This document shows positions 21,091 to 32,735 of a stretch of DNA of 64,000 nucleotides, one piece after another. The DNA comes from Orientallactaga sibirica (Eukaryota; Chordata; Mammalia; Rodentia; Dipodidae). How positions within the stretch are numbered: position 1 is the stretch's first letter; each line of letters starts with the position of its first letter. The stretch covers positions 40,893,001-40,957,000 of the forward strand of contig JAEOAD010000015.1 of assembly GCA_036365145.1 (NCBI GenBank). The letters are read 5' to 3'. The position numbers and the translations under genes are program-made. The notes below the pieces were generated by a model that saw only the letters and a list, made by a program, of their open reading frames with translations, was not told the DNA's origin and searched no databases.

Positions 21091-21436
21091 GAATTCTCCT
21101 AATTTAAAGCCAGTAGGATAATGGTATCTTTTTGAAAAAAAAGCAACTGCTATTGGTAACCAGGTACCAAGAACACTATGCCAAGATAAGAAGTTAAGGA
21201 ATTTTTTACCCATCCCCCAAGTCTGAAATTATGTTAATAATCAATCACGTTTTTAGGACGGAAGCTTCAATAAAAACTACAGGCTTCAGAGAGTTTTGTT
21301 ACTAAATATATAGCAATGCCTGGAGGTTGGTGTGCAATAAGCTCCTTTCTGTTACAGGAGTCTTTGACCAAAGTACTAACTTATAAGGGTCTTAACAGAC
21401 CAGGTCTAGCAACCAGCCACCTCAAAAGTTTAATTC
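21091..21436. other. Unique intronic sequence
   Basis: No repeat or exon recognised. Confidence 0.45.
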
Positions 21437-21439
21437 AAA

Positions 21440-21790
21440 GCCGGGCATGGTGGCACACGCCTTTAATCCCAGCACTCGGGAGGCAGAGGTAGGAGGATCG
21501 TGGAGAGTTCAAGGCCACCCTGAGACTACATAGTGAATTCCAGGTCAGCCTGAGCCAGAGTGAGAACCTACCTCGAAAAACAAAAAACAAAACAAAACAA
21601 AACAAAAAAAAGTTTAATTCATGGGGGGCTGGAGATATGGCTTAGAAGTTAAGCGCTTGCGTGGAAAGCCTAAGGACCCAGGTTCAATTCCCCAGAACCC
21701 ACATAAGCCAGATGCATCTGGAGTTCCTTTGTATTGGGTAGAGGCCCTATAGTGACCTTTCTCTCTCATAAATAAATAAAGTAAAATAAA
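21440..21790 (+). mobile_element. B1 and internally deleted tRNA SINE
   Basis: B1 21440-21605 is flanked by AAAGTTTAATTCA. The tRNA SINE at 21625-21790 lacks the GCACAAGG..GCATG segment between GCCAGATGC and ATCTGGAGTT. Confidence 0.84.
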
Positions 21791-22849
21791 GTTTAATTCA
21801 TGGAGAGAGACAGCAGTCAAAGAGGATTTTATTTTGGATGTAGCCAAATGGAAGACAGCTACATAGAAATTTATCTTCCTTATGAGGACAGTAGCTACAA
21901 GATTATATAGGGTAAGGACAAAAATAGAAATTCAAGTTGTATGCATATGCATGCTATTTTAGTAAGGCTGGTCTGGTTGTGGTTCTGATTTTGTAGGCTC
22001 TTGCTGAGGTCTTCCTAGCACCAGAACTTGAGGGGCAATTTCTGTTCAGTTTCTGTATGAAAGGATTACTTACAAGAATCTAGGGCAGAGAAATAAAGAA
22101 AACAGGTTAGAAAGACAAAATGAAGTCATTCAGGATGACCATGTCCTTTAAATCCCCCAATTTTAAAGGAGATCCTGACACATTCCCACATACCTCTCAC
22201 CCTCTTCATCTGTCTGTTTATCTATTATAGGGTCCTATATAATAACCTGGTAAATAGTGTTTACAAGTTTTCTAAGCCCTTCTAACCAAAGAATAGATCA
22301 GGGGAACCATGGCCAATGTGTTAAAAGCACAGAAAAAATAACCTGGGGCCTGAAATTACCATCTGAATAAGGAAAGTCTTGGACTGACCCTGAACCTGTG
22401 GATCTAATAGTAATTTCACATAATGTTGGAGTTGAGTAAGATTCTAGGACCTTCACCTGGTTTTACCAGAAAATTGCTTGGTTTGTTAGGAAACCCTTCC
22501 ACAAATCAATTACCAGAAATAGGATGAGGGTGAAGGTTTAGTGGATAAAATATTTTCTGTGTACCTGAGTATCTGAGGCCCCCATGTGAATGCCAGAAGC
22601 TGTGTGGGACTCTGTGACCCCAGACTGCCTACAGTGAGAACTGAGGTGGAGGCAGGAGAATTTCCTAGAAGCTTCCAAAAGAGTAGCAAACAATAAGAGA
22701 CCCTACCTCAAATGAGATAAAAAGCAAAGATTGACACCTAAAAATACTCCTCTGGCCTCCACACATTGTGGCATGTATATGCTTGCACTCACACAAAGGA
22801 ACACAAAGAAAGATAAGTAAGTAGGTTGATAGGTAGACAAACAGATTAG

Positions 22850-22850
<1 letters not shown>
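21791..22850. other. Unique or very old intronic sequence
   Basis: No recognisable SINE, L1 or LTR. A stretch at 22525-22720 vaguely resembles an old tRNA-SINE and B-type composite, too diverged to call. No exon seen. Confidence 0.4.

Positions 22851-22884
<34 letters not shown>
22851..22884. repeat. (AC)n microsatellite
   Basis: About 17 CA dinucleotides. Confidence 0.96.
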
Positions 22885-22889
<5 letters not shown>

Positions 22890-22899
22890 AATCACTATG

Positions 22900-23397
22900 T
22901 TGTGCTGGGAGATGGTTCAGCTGGTAAAAGCACTTTCTATACAAGTTTGCCCAGAACACATTATTGAGCATGTACAATCACAGCCCTTGGGCTGGAGAGA
23001 GGCTCAGTGGCTAAAGGCACTTGCTTGAAATCCCAGACCTATGGCAAGATAGAAGTTCTGTAGAGAAAGGAAAATCCCTGAAGTATATGGAACAGCTAGC
23101 ATAGCCTACACAGCAGGAACAAGAGACCCAGCTTCAAACAAGGTACAGGGTGAGGACCAGTGCCAATGCTCTGACCTCCACATGTGTGCCAACAAAATTG
23201 GGATGATCAGCCAGGCATCGTGGCGCAAGCCTTTAATCCCAGCACTCACAAGGCAGAGGTAGGATTGCCATGAGTTCAAAGCCACGCTGAGACTACATTC
23301 CTTGTGCATATGGCTTACGTGGGTCCTGGAGAATCAAACTGGGACCCGTTGGCTTTGCAGGCAAATGCCTTAACTGCTAAGCCATCTCTCCAGCCCC
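22900..23397. mobile_element. Old tRNA-like SINE fragments, B1 piece and minus-strand tRNA SINE
   Basis: Old fragments lie at 22905-22975 and 22989-23100. A plus-strand B1 at 23211-23300 stops at GAGACTACAT and is joined directly to the head half of a minus-strand tRNA SINE (23301-23397). The junction suggests a deletion between two SINEs. Confidence 0.65.
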
Positions 23398-23479
23398 CAA
23401 CAGATATTTTTTTCCGCAACAGATATTTTTACATATGCTCACCTATGTTGCATGAAACCCTTTAAAAAAGAAAAGTCAT

Positions 23480-23665
23480 TAATGGGATTAAACAACAGTG
23501 GATCCTGCAAGCCTTAAGCCTTAAGACTGGCCAGCTATGCCAACTGGTGCTGCAATACTGGTGTGTCTGTAATGGGAAAAATCAACTGCTCTCTAATTGG
23601 ACTAGAGGCCCACTCCATGGGAGGGAATACATGTATAATACTGAAAACCTAGTCAAAAAAAACTA
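23480..23665 (+). mobile_element. L1 3' UTR fragment
   Basis: CTGCTCTCTAATTGGACTAGAGGCCC... and GGGAGGGAATACATG match the 3' UTR of L1 copy 2 (34915-34990). Confidence 0.82.
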
Positions 23666-23669
23666 TGAC

Positions 23670-23980
23670 TGAGCCGGGCGTGGTGGCGCACGCCTTTAAT
23701 CCCAGCACTCGGGAGGCAGAGGTAGGAGGATCGCCGAGAGTTCGAGGCCACCCTGAGACTACATAGTTAATTCCAGGTCAGCCTGGACTAGAGTGAGACC
23801 CTACCTTGAAAAAAAAAAAAAAAAAAAAAAACTATGACTGCAAGGCATAGTGGTGCACACCTTTAATCCCAGCACTCAGGAGGCAGAAGGAGGAGGATCG
23901 CCATGAGTTTGAGGCCACCCTGAGACTACATAGTGAATTCCAGGTCAGCCTGGGCTAGAGAGAAAGACACTACCTCGGGC
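23670..23980 (+). mobile_element. Two B1-type SINEs
   Basis: 23670-23830 is near consensus with the flank AAAAAAACTATGACTG on both sides. 23840-23980 follows. Confidence 0.88.
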
Positions 23981-24029
23981 GGGGGGATATCATAAGCAAA
24001 ACCTCAAAATACAATTCTCTCTGCACATA

Positions 24030-24040
24030 GTATTTTCTTT

Positions 24041-24081
<41 letters not shown>

Positions 24082-24222
24082 CGAGGTAGGGTCTCACTCT
24101 GGTCCAGGCTGACCTGGAATTAACTATGTAGTCTCAGGGTAGCCTCGAACTCACAGCGATCCTCCTACCTCTGCCTCCCGAGTGCTGGGATTAAAGGCGT
24201 GCGCCACCACGCCCGGCTGCGC
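24030..24222 (-). mobile_element. B1-type SINE with a 45-bp T run
   Basis: Near-consensus minus-strand copy, duplicated host motif GCACATAGTATTTTC/GCGCATAGTATTTTC. Confidence 0.9.
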
Positions 24223-24339
24223 ATAGTATTTTCAAACTGTCACCAGAATAGTCCATAAAACATGGCTTATGATTCTGGAAGGTATCTTCAGTTGCAAGTA
24301 CCAAGTCCATACCCATTCCTCCAAAACAAAAGTTCTAAA

Positions 24340-24485
24340 TGAGCTGGGTGTGGTGGCACATGTCTTCAATCCCAGCACTTAGAAGGCAGAGGTAGGAGGA
24401 TCTCTGTAAATTCAAGGTCACCCTGAGACTACATAGTGAATTCCAGGTCAGCATAAGCTAAAGTGAGACCCTACCTGGAGGCGAG
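24340..24485 (+). mobile_element. B1-type SINE
   Basis: GAGCTGGGTGTGGTGGCACA to GACCCTACCTGGAGG. Confidence 0.84.
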
Positions 24486-24539
24486 AGGGGGAACATTGAA
24501 AAGACCAAAACACACATGGTCAGATTCATCATGCAGTAA

Positions 24540-25110
24540 CAACCTACTCTCTGGGACATATTTTGTCATAGTTAGCTCACATTGCTGGGAATGAACCTCC
24601 AAACCAGATACATTTTATAGTAGGAAGGGAATTTATTTTTGGCTTATATGAGAGGGTGTCATGTAGCTTTTTTAGGCAGTTAAGGTGAACGGGACCCTGA
24701 AAGTAAAAAGAAGGAATGTCTTTAGCCTTTGCTAGAAATCAGAGAAGAAAGTGGTTTCTCCTTATCTCTTGCCTAAAGGAGTTCCCTAGATCTGTTTTTC
24801 CATGAATAACCTGAGCCATTCCTGGGAGGGAGGTTCCCATTTCTAGAATTTAAATCTAACTTTCACATTCTGGTGAATCAAGTTCAGCCCCAGTTCAGCA
24901 ACATGACTGGCCTCTTCATGAGCCAGACCCTAGCCAAAACCAATCAACCCTCCCTCTGGCTCACCTGAGCCAGAAGGTAAAGCCCTCTTCAGTAAGGTTA
25001 TAAATATGTTCATGAGGTGAAGACAATCTCTTTTAGCTGCTGGTTCATCACTCCTGAACCTCCAGGTTCTGGTGAGTCGACACCCGTTCTCTATCTGCCT
25101 CCCCAAATGA
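24540..25110 (+). other. Possible old LTR remnant
   Basis: There are CCAAT-like, TATAAATATG (about 25001) and AATAAAAATT (about 25110) signals in plus-strand LTR order, and an end resembling TCACTCCTGAACCT, also seen at the LTR/gag junction near 38080. No ends or TSD found. Confidence 0.35.
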
Positions 25111-25114
25111 ATAA

Positions 25115-25382
25115 AAATTTAAAATTTTTAATTTTTTTATTTTTTTATTTTTGGAGACAGAGAGAGACAGAGAGAGAGGGAGAGGGAGACAGAGAATGGG
25201 CGCGCCAGCAGACTCTCAGCGGCTGTAAACGAAATCCAGATGTATGCGCCCCCTTGTGGGCAAGGGGGGATTGCGCCCTAGTGTCACTTTGCAACTGGCT
25301 AAACGTGGGACCTGGAGATTGGAACCGGGTTCTTAGGCTTAGCAGGCAGGCGCCTTAACCCTAAGCCATCTCTCCAGCTCAA
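25115..25382 (-). mobile_element. tRNA-derived SINE, long variant
   Basis: Minus-strand copy, with GGGCAAGGGGGGATTGCGCCC in the middle, diagnostic of the long variant. Confidence 0.88.
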
Positions 25383-25570
25383 AAATTAAAAAAAAAATTT
25401 AAGTGAAAACTTAAAAAATATACTAATGTCTGTATACTGCTTTTGATAATGCACTACAGCTATATAAGATGATATCATTAGAGAAAGCTAGGTGAAGAGT
25501 CACTGTACTCTCTATATTCTATTTTTGTAACTTCTTATGAAATTATTTCCAAATAAAAAATTAAATAGAG

Positions 25571-25720
25571 CAGGGCATGGTGGCACATGTCTTTAATCCC
25601 AGCACTTGGGAAGGCACAGGTAGGAGGATCGCTTTTAGAAGCTACCTTGAGGCTACATGGTAAATTCCTGGTCAGCCTGGGCTAGAGAGAAACCCTACCT
25701 TGAAAAACCAAAAAAAAAAA
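25571..25720 (+). mobile_element. B1-type SINE
   Basis: A diverged copy with a short deletion near GGATCGCTTTTAGAAGC, framed by ATTAAATA. Confidence 0.82.
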
Positions 25721-27186
25721 AAAATTAAATAAACAACCCTAAATTCTTACATTTTCACTTTACTGTCTTCTTTTAAATGTACTTTATTCTCCAGATCTAG
25801 ATCCATATATCTAAGATTTTTTTTTGGTTTGGAGTTTTTTACCTCTTGAAAAATAATCCATTAATTCTGCTTGTCAGGAGCAATCTCAGACCCTTAGCTC
25901 AAGCAATTCATTTCTAGTGGGGCTGAAAATTAACAGATGTCAAATAAATAAAAGGAAGTGAGACTTCCAGTTAAGATGGCGACATAGGAACCACGCCAAA
26001 ACAGGGTAGAAGAAAAAAGCAAAACAAACCCCAGCAAAATACACTCTGCTACTAAAACGTGAGGTGTATAGTAAACTATCAACCACAGCAGAGAAGTAGG
26101 AGAGATCCAGAGCGTCTGGAACCCACAGAAGCGGGCAGAAGTGGCTCCAGCAGCTGCAGTGAGTTTCATGCGGAGGCAGCCGCCAGGCTCCATCTGAGCC
26201 GCAGGATTTTAAAGCCAGGTGAGGGGATTTTATAATCACACTGGCCTCCTCACACAAACTCAAGAAATGTGGAAGGAGTACAGCAGAGACCAACGGAGCA
26301 CTTGTGAGGAAGAGGATCGCATGGACGAGCAGACGGACTTAAGCCTCCATCCACACCTCCCCTCCCCCACCGCCAGCGCAAGCGCCGGCAAGCACCAGAG
26401 ACCTGGGAAAGAAAGCTCACCTACCCAGCATCTGGCACTGCAAAAGCAGTGACCCTCAGATGCAGCCAGCCTTCCTGAGCCCACAACAAAGAAAAGGACC
26501 CAAGCAGCCATGCAGTATAGCTGTGATCAAACCCGTTCCAAAAGGTAACTTGGATGACACCAGGTCAGTACCCACCAAATAAGCCCGATGTATAGGCTTG
26601 CACTGAAAGGGCGAATTGCACCTTCCATGTCAGGGTACATTCTATGTTAAACCTGATGGATGGTCAGATCTGACATTCCTAAATAAGCTATATTTTGGAC
26701 TGCTCATTTGTTGCTTCCTGATTTATATTGCCTTTGTTTCCTCCTCTGTTATTCATTGGGGAAGGGTCTCACTTGATCACAAGCTGACCTTGGAACCCTC
26801 TATAGACCAGAAAACTTAGCCTCCCAGTTGACAAGATTAAGGGTGTGGGGTAACACACATCCTTAGGGACTGTGACTTTGTTAGAGGATCTGTTTGTCAT
26901 AACACCTGCTTTTGCACAAATACCCTGTGCTGTATTTCATTGAATGGATACATTGTTGAGTTAAATTTTTAGAATTTGGCTGTATTCTGTTCCATTCACG
27001 CCACTTGATAACTCTCATAGCAGGCAAACCCAACACCTAGGGTCACTTCTGCGAATACTCTGAGAGCCTTAAGAGCCACACTTAGCACCTTAAACTCCTA
27101 CCCTGAAGATATATAATATCAGATTCATTGATACATCTAATATTACTGCAGATAATTAGAAAACCCAAGCATTAAATTAATCCAAG

Positions 27187-28100
27187 ATGCAAATATCTCT
27201 ACATTACAATACAAGAAACACAAAAAATCAAGACAATATAAATTCACCAAAAATTAATATATCAGAAATGACCTTGAGTGAGGCTGACTTAGAGGAAATG
27301 CCCAAGAAATATTTCAAAAGAATGATTATAAATATGTTCAAAGAACTCAAAGAGGAAATGAAAGGGTTCAAAGACCTCAAAGAAATCAAAGGATTCAAAG
27401 AACACACAGAAAACCAATTTAATGAAATAAGGAGGTCACTACTAGACATAAACACGGAAATAGAAAGAATAAAGAAAACCCAGTCAGAAATGCTAGCAAT
27501 AAAGAACACAGTCAGTGAAATAAAAAACTCTATAGAAAATCTCTCTAGTAGAATGGATGAAGGAGAGAACAGAATATCTAAACTAGAAGACCAAGTGGCA
27601 GATCTCATACAGTCCAACAAAGAGAAAGACAAAATAATAGGAAGGCATGAATGGGAATTTCAAGATATTTGTGACACTATGAAAAGATCAAACATAAGAA
27701 TTCAAAGGATAGTAGAAGGAGAAGAATTTCACTCCAAAGGCATAGAAGGTGTTTTCAACAAAATCATAGAGGAAAACTTTCCCCAAATTGGGAAAGAGAT
27801 GCCAAGCAGATACAGGAAGCCTTTAGAACACCAAACAGACAAAACCTGGAAAGAACCTCTCCCCTCCATATTATAATTAAACTACCAAACATACAAACCA
27901 AAGAAAATATATTGAAAGCAGCTAGAGAGAAAAAGCAAGTGACCTACAAAGGCAAGCCCATCAGAATCACAGCAGATTACTCAACACAAACTTTAAAAGC
28001 CAGAAGGGCCTGGAGTGATGTATTCCAAGTTCTGAAAGATAAAAACTGTCAACTAAGATTACTTTATCGTGCAAAGCTATCTATCCAAATAGACAAATAA
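27187..28100 (+). pseudogene. L1 ORF1 (copy 2), one frameshift
   Basis: The first frame (229 codons, 27187-27876) gives a long N-terminal coiled coil (many E/K/L heptads) and the start of the RRM region (RHEWEFQDICDTMKRSNIRI). The frame breaks at about 27850 and resumes as 27912-28100 (YKGKPIRITADYS..LKARRAW), the C-terminal domain. A single small indel separates it from an intact ORF1p. Longest repeat-derived frame in the window. Confidence 0.92.
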
Positions 28101-28271
28101 GGACATTCCACAACAAAGACAGGCTAAAGGAATTTATGGCAACTAAACCAGCTCTACAGAAAATACTTGCAGGAATCATTCACACTGTAGAGAAAGCAAA
28201 GCACACATAACAGGAAATAGGAAAAAAATAAACCATACGCAAATAACAGTTAAAACGAGTAAAGGGAAAAT

Positions 28272-29435
28272 AGGAAGTGTTGTGGTCCCCCCTAAGGCCA
28301 GCCCAAGAGAGACGGTAGGGTCTCTGCTGAGTTGGGGTGAGAGGCGCGGAGTCACGACACAGACTCCGGGAGTTGGGTGGAAGCAGCAGAGGGCGAGCTG
28401 CGGCAAACTCGTTTATGGAGGAAGTGCACATGGGTTTTGAGGGGCTTGGCTGGCTAATCATTGTATGGGGTGGTCCCCCTTTTTTGTAACCAATGACAGC
28501 CTGTCTCTGGACAGGACATTTTGTAGCAGGCTTCTCGCGAGCATGGGACTGTAGCTGTTGTCACACCAAGCCTGCGCAGAACGCCATGTTCACAGAAGCC
28601 ACTTCCTGGTTTCTTCTGCCATGCGGTCTGGCTAGGATCAGCCTTGTATTGTGCCATACATATCCTTCTTTTTGTTTTTATTATTGGCAACCCTGAGAGG
28701 TATGGTTTTTTTGCCAAGCCATTGTTGAACCCAGGCCCCAAGGGATCATCATACGTGACAGTGCCTGTCTTAGGTTGTCCCATCTCATGGACTCTTACCC
28801 GTCATTGGCTACTCGGTGAGAAAACCCTAGGGGAATGGCCTGGTATGATTTTTTGAAAGCCATTGTTGAACCCAGGCCCCAAGGGATCATCACATGTGAC
28901 AGTGCCTGTCTTAGGTTGCCCCATCTCATGGAATCTTACCGTCATGGGCTATCCGCCATCTTGGTGAGAAAACCCAAGGGGTATGTCCTGGTATGGCTTT
29001 TAGCATGAGGTCTGGCTAGGGCTAGACCTGTATTGTACCATACATATGAGGCTGTTGCCTAGGAGGCATGGAAGGGCCAAGTGGTCGTGGCTCTGTGGCG
29101 TGTGAACAGTCCCAGGGAGCTAGAATTAACTAGAGAGACTGAAAAAGACCGGGGTAGGACAGGTTGCTGGGTGACTATCATGAGTTCGCCCTAGCGTCAT
29201 AGTTAGTAGCATTGAGTATCTTAATGGTAGCAGCTAAATGTAATCAAAGGAGTTACAAAGGAATTTATGGCTGGTTGGAGGATAGCATTACCATAAGAGA
29301 CATTAGTAAACAAAAAAAGCAAAGGTGTGGCTAAGGAGAAGTGCGTGTTTGAAGGGGGAGGAATACAGTGAAATAGAGTGGCTAAAATAAAGCCTAGGAA
29401 AAGCATGAGAATCTAGGCCCACTGGACCAAGGAAG
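28272..29435 (-). mobile_element. Long solo LTR, class II type, between L1 ORF1 and ORF2
   Basis: The element 28278-29429 reads TG...CA on either strand and is flanked by a perfect 6-bp TSD AGGAAG (28272-28277, 29430-29435). On the minus strand ATAAACGAGTTTGC then CTCTGCTGCTTCC and an ACAACA end look like R-U5, so I orient it minus. It holds an internal tandem repeat of about 141 bp (28716 and 28857). Confidence 0.83.
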
Positions 29436-30375
29436 AACTAAAAAATAAGAATGCTGAGAATAAATACATATATTTCAATAATAACTCTTAATATCAATGT
29501 CCTCAATGCCCCAATCAAAAGACAGAGATTTTCAGACTGGATTAAAAAGCAGGATCCTACCATCTGTTGCCTCCAGGAAACTCATCTCTCAATAAAAAAT
29601 AGAAACCTTCTTAGGGTGAAAGGTTGGAAAAAGGTATTTCAAGCAAATGGGCCTAGGAAAAAAGAAGGGGTTGCTATCCTAATTTCTGACAAGATAGACT
29701 TCAATCCAACATTTGTGAGCAAACATAAAGAAGGTCACTTTATACTGATTAAAGGAACACTTCAACAGGAGGACATTGCAATGCTAAACATATATGCTCC
29801 TAACATGGGGGCTCCCAATTTCTTCAAACAAATGCTATTAGAATTCAGGTCAGAGATATCTCCTAACACAATAGTAGTGGGTGACTTGAATACCCCACTT
29901 TCATCACTTGACAGGTCTACCCAGCAAAAAATAAACAGAGAGACATCTGCATTAAATGATATCATGGAACAAATGGACCTAACAGATACAGAACATTCCA
30001 TCCAAATGCTGCAGAATACATTTTTCTCAGCAGCACATGGGACATTCTCTAAAATAGACCATATACTAGGACACAAATCAATCTTAACAAATACAGGAAA
30101 ATTGAAATAATCCCTTGTACGCTATCTGACCACAATGGGATTAAACTGCAAATCAGCATCAAGAAAAACTACAGAGCGTACAGAAATTCATGGAGACTAA
30201 AAAGTACATTATTGAATGATACATGGGTCATTGAAGAAATTAAAAAGGAAATCAAGAAATTCATAGAATCAAATGATGATGAGAATACAACATACCAAAA
30301 CCTTTGGGACACAATGAAAGCAGTCCTACGAGGGAAATTTATACCTCTAAGTGCTTATATTAAGAAATTAAGGAG

Positions 30376-30713
30376 CCAGGCGTGGTGGTGCACACCTTTA
30401 ATCCCAGCACTTGGGAGGCAGAGGTAGGAGGATCGCCGAGAGTTCGAGGCCACCCTGAGACTACATAGTTAATTCCAGGTCAGCCTGGACCAGAGTGAGA
30501 CCCTACCTCGCAAAAAAAGAAAAAAAAAAAGAAAAAGAAAAAGAAAAAGAAAGAAATTAGAGGGCTGGAGAGATGGCTTAGTTTTTAAGGCATTTACGTG
30601 CAAATGCAAAAGACCTGAGTTCGATTCCCCAGTACCCACATAAAGCCAGATGCACAAAGCGGCACATGCATCTGGAGTTCGTTCGGAGTGGCTAGAGGCC
30701 CTGGTGTGCTTAT

Positions 30714-30744
<31 letters not shown>

Positions 30745-30790
30745 CTCTCTCTGCTTACAAATAAATAAATAAAAACATTTAAAAAAAAAG
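30376..30790 (+). mobile_element. B1 and tRNA SINE inside L1 ORF2
   Basis: B1 30376-30520 is followed by an (AAAAG)n tail. The tRNA SINE at 30562-30790 has the host motif AAGAAATTAGAG/AAGAAATAAGAGAG on its flanks. Confidence 0.9.
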
Positions 30791-31273
30791 AAATAAGAGA
30801 GTTCACAACTAAACAATTTAATTCACATTAAGGCCTTGGAAAGAGAAGAACAAGGCAAACCAAAAATCAGTAGACAGGAAGAAATAATAAAGGTTAGAGC
30901 AGAAATTAACAAAATGGAAACCAAAAAAACAACCAAAAAAAAAAAATCAATGAAATGAAGAGTTGGTTCTTTGAAAGGATAAACAAGATTGATAAACCCT
31001 TAGCAAATCTGACCAAAAGAAAGAGAGAAGAGACAAAAATTGACAATATTAGAGATGAAAAAGGCAACATCACAACAGATAACAAAGAAATTCAGAAAAT
31101 CATACGGACATACTTTAAGAATATATATGCCTCTAAGTTTGAAAATCTGAAAGAAATGGATGATTTCCTTGATTCATATGACCTACCAAATTTAAATCAA
31201 GATGAGATAAACCATTTAAATAGACCTATAACAACTACAGAGATCCAAGCAGTTATACAAAGTCTCCCAACTA

Positions 31274-31545
31274 GGGCTGGAGAGATGGCTTAGCGGTTAA
31301 GGCACCTGCCTGCTAAGCCTAAGAACCCAGTTCCAATCTCCAGGTCCCATGTTTACCTAGATGCAAAGTGACGCAAGGGCATAATGCCACACTTGCCCAC
31401 AAGGGGGCGCACATATCTGGATTTCATTCACAGCAGCTGAGAGCCTGCTGGCATGCCCATCTCTATCTGTCTCCCTCTCCTTCTCTGTCTGTCTCTCTGT
31501 CTGTCTCTCTCCAATTAAAAATAAAAATAAAATTAAAAAAAAAAA
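31274..31545 (+). mobile_element. tRNA-derived SINE, long variant, in ORF2
   Basis: Complete, with duplicated host sequence AAGTCTCCCAACTA on both sides (about 31260 and 31544). Confidence 0.92.
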
Positions 31546-32469
31546 GTCTCCCAACTAAATAAAGCCCAGGCCCAGATGGATTCACTGCTGAATTTTACCA
31601 GACATTCCTGGAAGATCTAACACCAATGCTTCTCAAACTTTTCCATAAAAGAGAAAAGGAAGGAATTCTACCGAAATCCTTCTATGAAGCCAGCATCACC
31701 CTGATACCCAAACCGGACAAAGACAGATCAAAAAAAGAAAATTACAGACCAATCTCCCTCCTGAACATAGATGCAAAAATTCTCAAGAAAATACTAGCAA
31801 ACAGAATACAAGAATATATCAGAAAGATTATTCACCCCGACCAAGTAGGCTTTATCCCAGAGATGCAGGGATGGTTCAACATACGCAAATCCATAAATGT
31901 AATAAACCATATAAATGGTCTGAAGGACAAAAATCACATGGTCATCTCAATAGATGCAGAAAAGGCATTTGACAAAATCCAACACCCCTTCATGGTGAAA
32001 ATATTACAGAAACTGGGAATAGAAGGAACATATCTCAACATAATAGAAGCTATTTATGACAAACCTACAGGCAACATAATACTAAATGGGTAAAAACTTG
32101 AAGCTTTTCCTCTAAATTCAAGAACAAGACAAGGGTGTCCACTTTCCCCACTTCTATTTAATATAGTACTGGAAGTCTTAGCTATAGCAATAAGGCAAGA
32201 GACAGTCATAAAAGGGACACAAATTGGAAGGGAAGAGATCAAATTATCATTATTTGCAGATGATATGATCCTATACATAACAGACCCTAAAGACTCTACC
32301 TGCAAACTGTTAGAGCTGATAAACAATTTTAGCAATGTAGCAGGATACAAAATAAACAAACAGAAATCAGTAGCTTTTCTATACACTAACAACAAACGTG
32401 CAGAGGATGAAATCAGGGAATCTCTCCCATTCACAATTGCCTCAAAAAAAAAATAAATAAAATACCTTG

Positions 32470-32735
32470 GGGCTGGAGAAATGGCTTAGCGGTTAAGGCG
32501 TTTGCCTGCCAAGCCACAGGATACCGGTTCAATTCTCCAGGACCCACGTAAGCCAGATGCACATGGGGCACATGCATCTGGAGTTCGTTTGCAGTGGCTA
32601 GAGGGCCTGGTGTGCCCATTCTCTCTGTGTCTGCCTCTCTTCTCTCTCTCTCTCTCACTCCGCCTCCCTCTCTCTCTATCTCTCCTTGCAAATAAATAAA
32701 TAAAATATTAAAAATAATAAAATAATAAAATAAAA
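32470..32735 (+). mobile_element. tRNA-derived SINE, short variant, in ORF2
   Basis: Complete, with TSD AAATACCTTGG (about 32459) repeated at about 32734 after an (AATAA)n tail. Confidence 0.92.

Noticed and set aside
28493..28856. Several overlapping frames of 67-109 codons
   Set aside because: They arise from the tandem duplication inside a solo LTR.
29451..30110. 219-codon endonuclease-like gene
   Set aside because: It is the L1 ORF2 endonuclease domain of a dead element, not a host gene.
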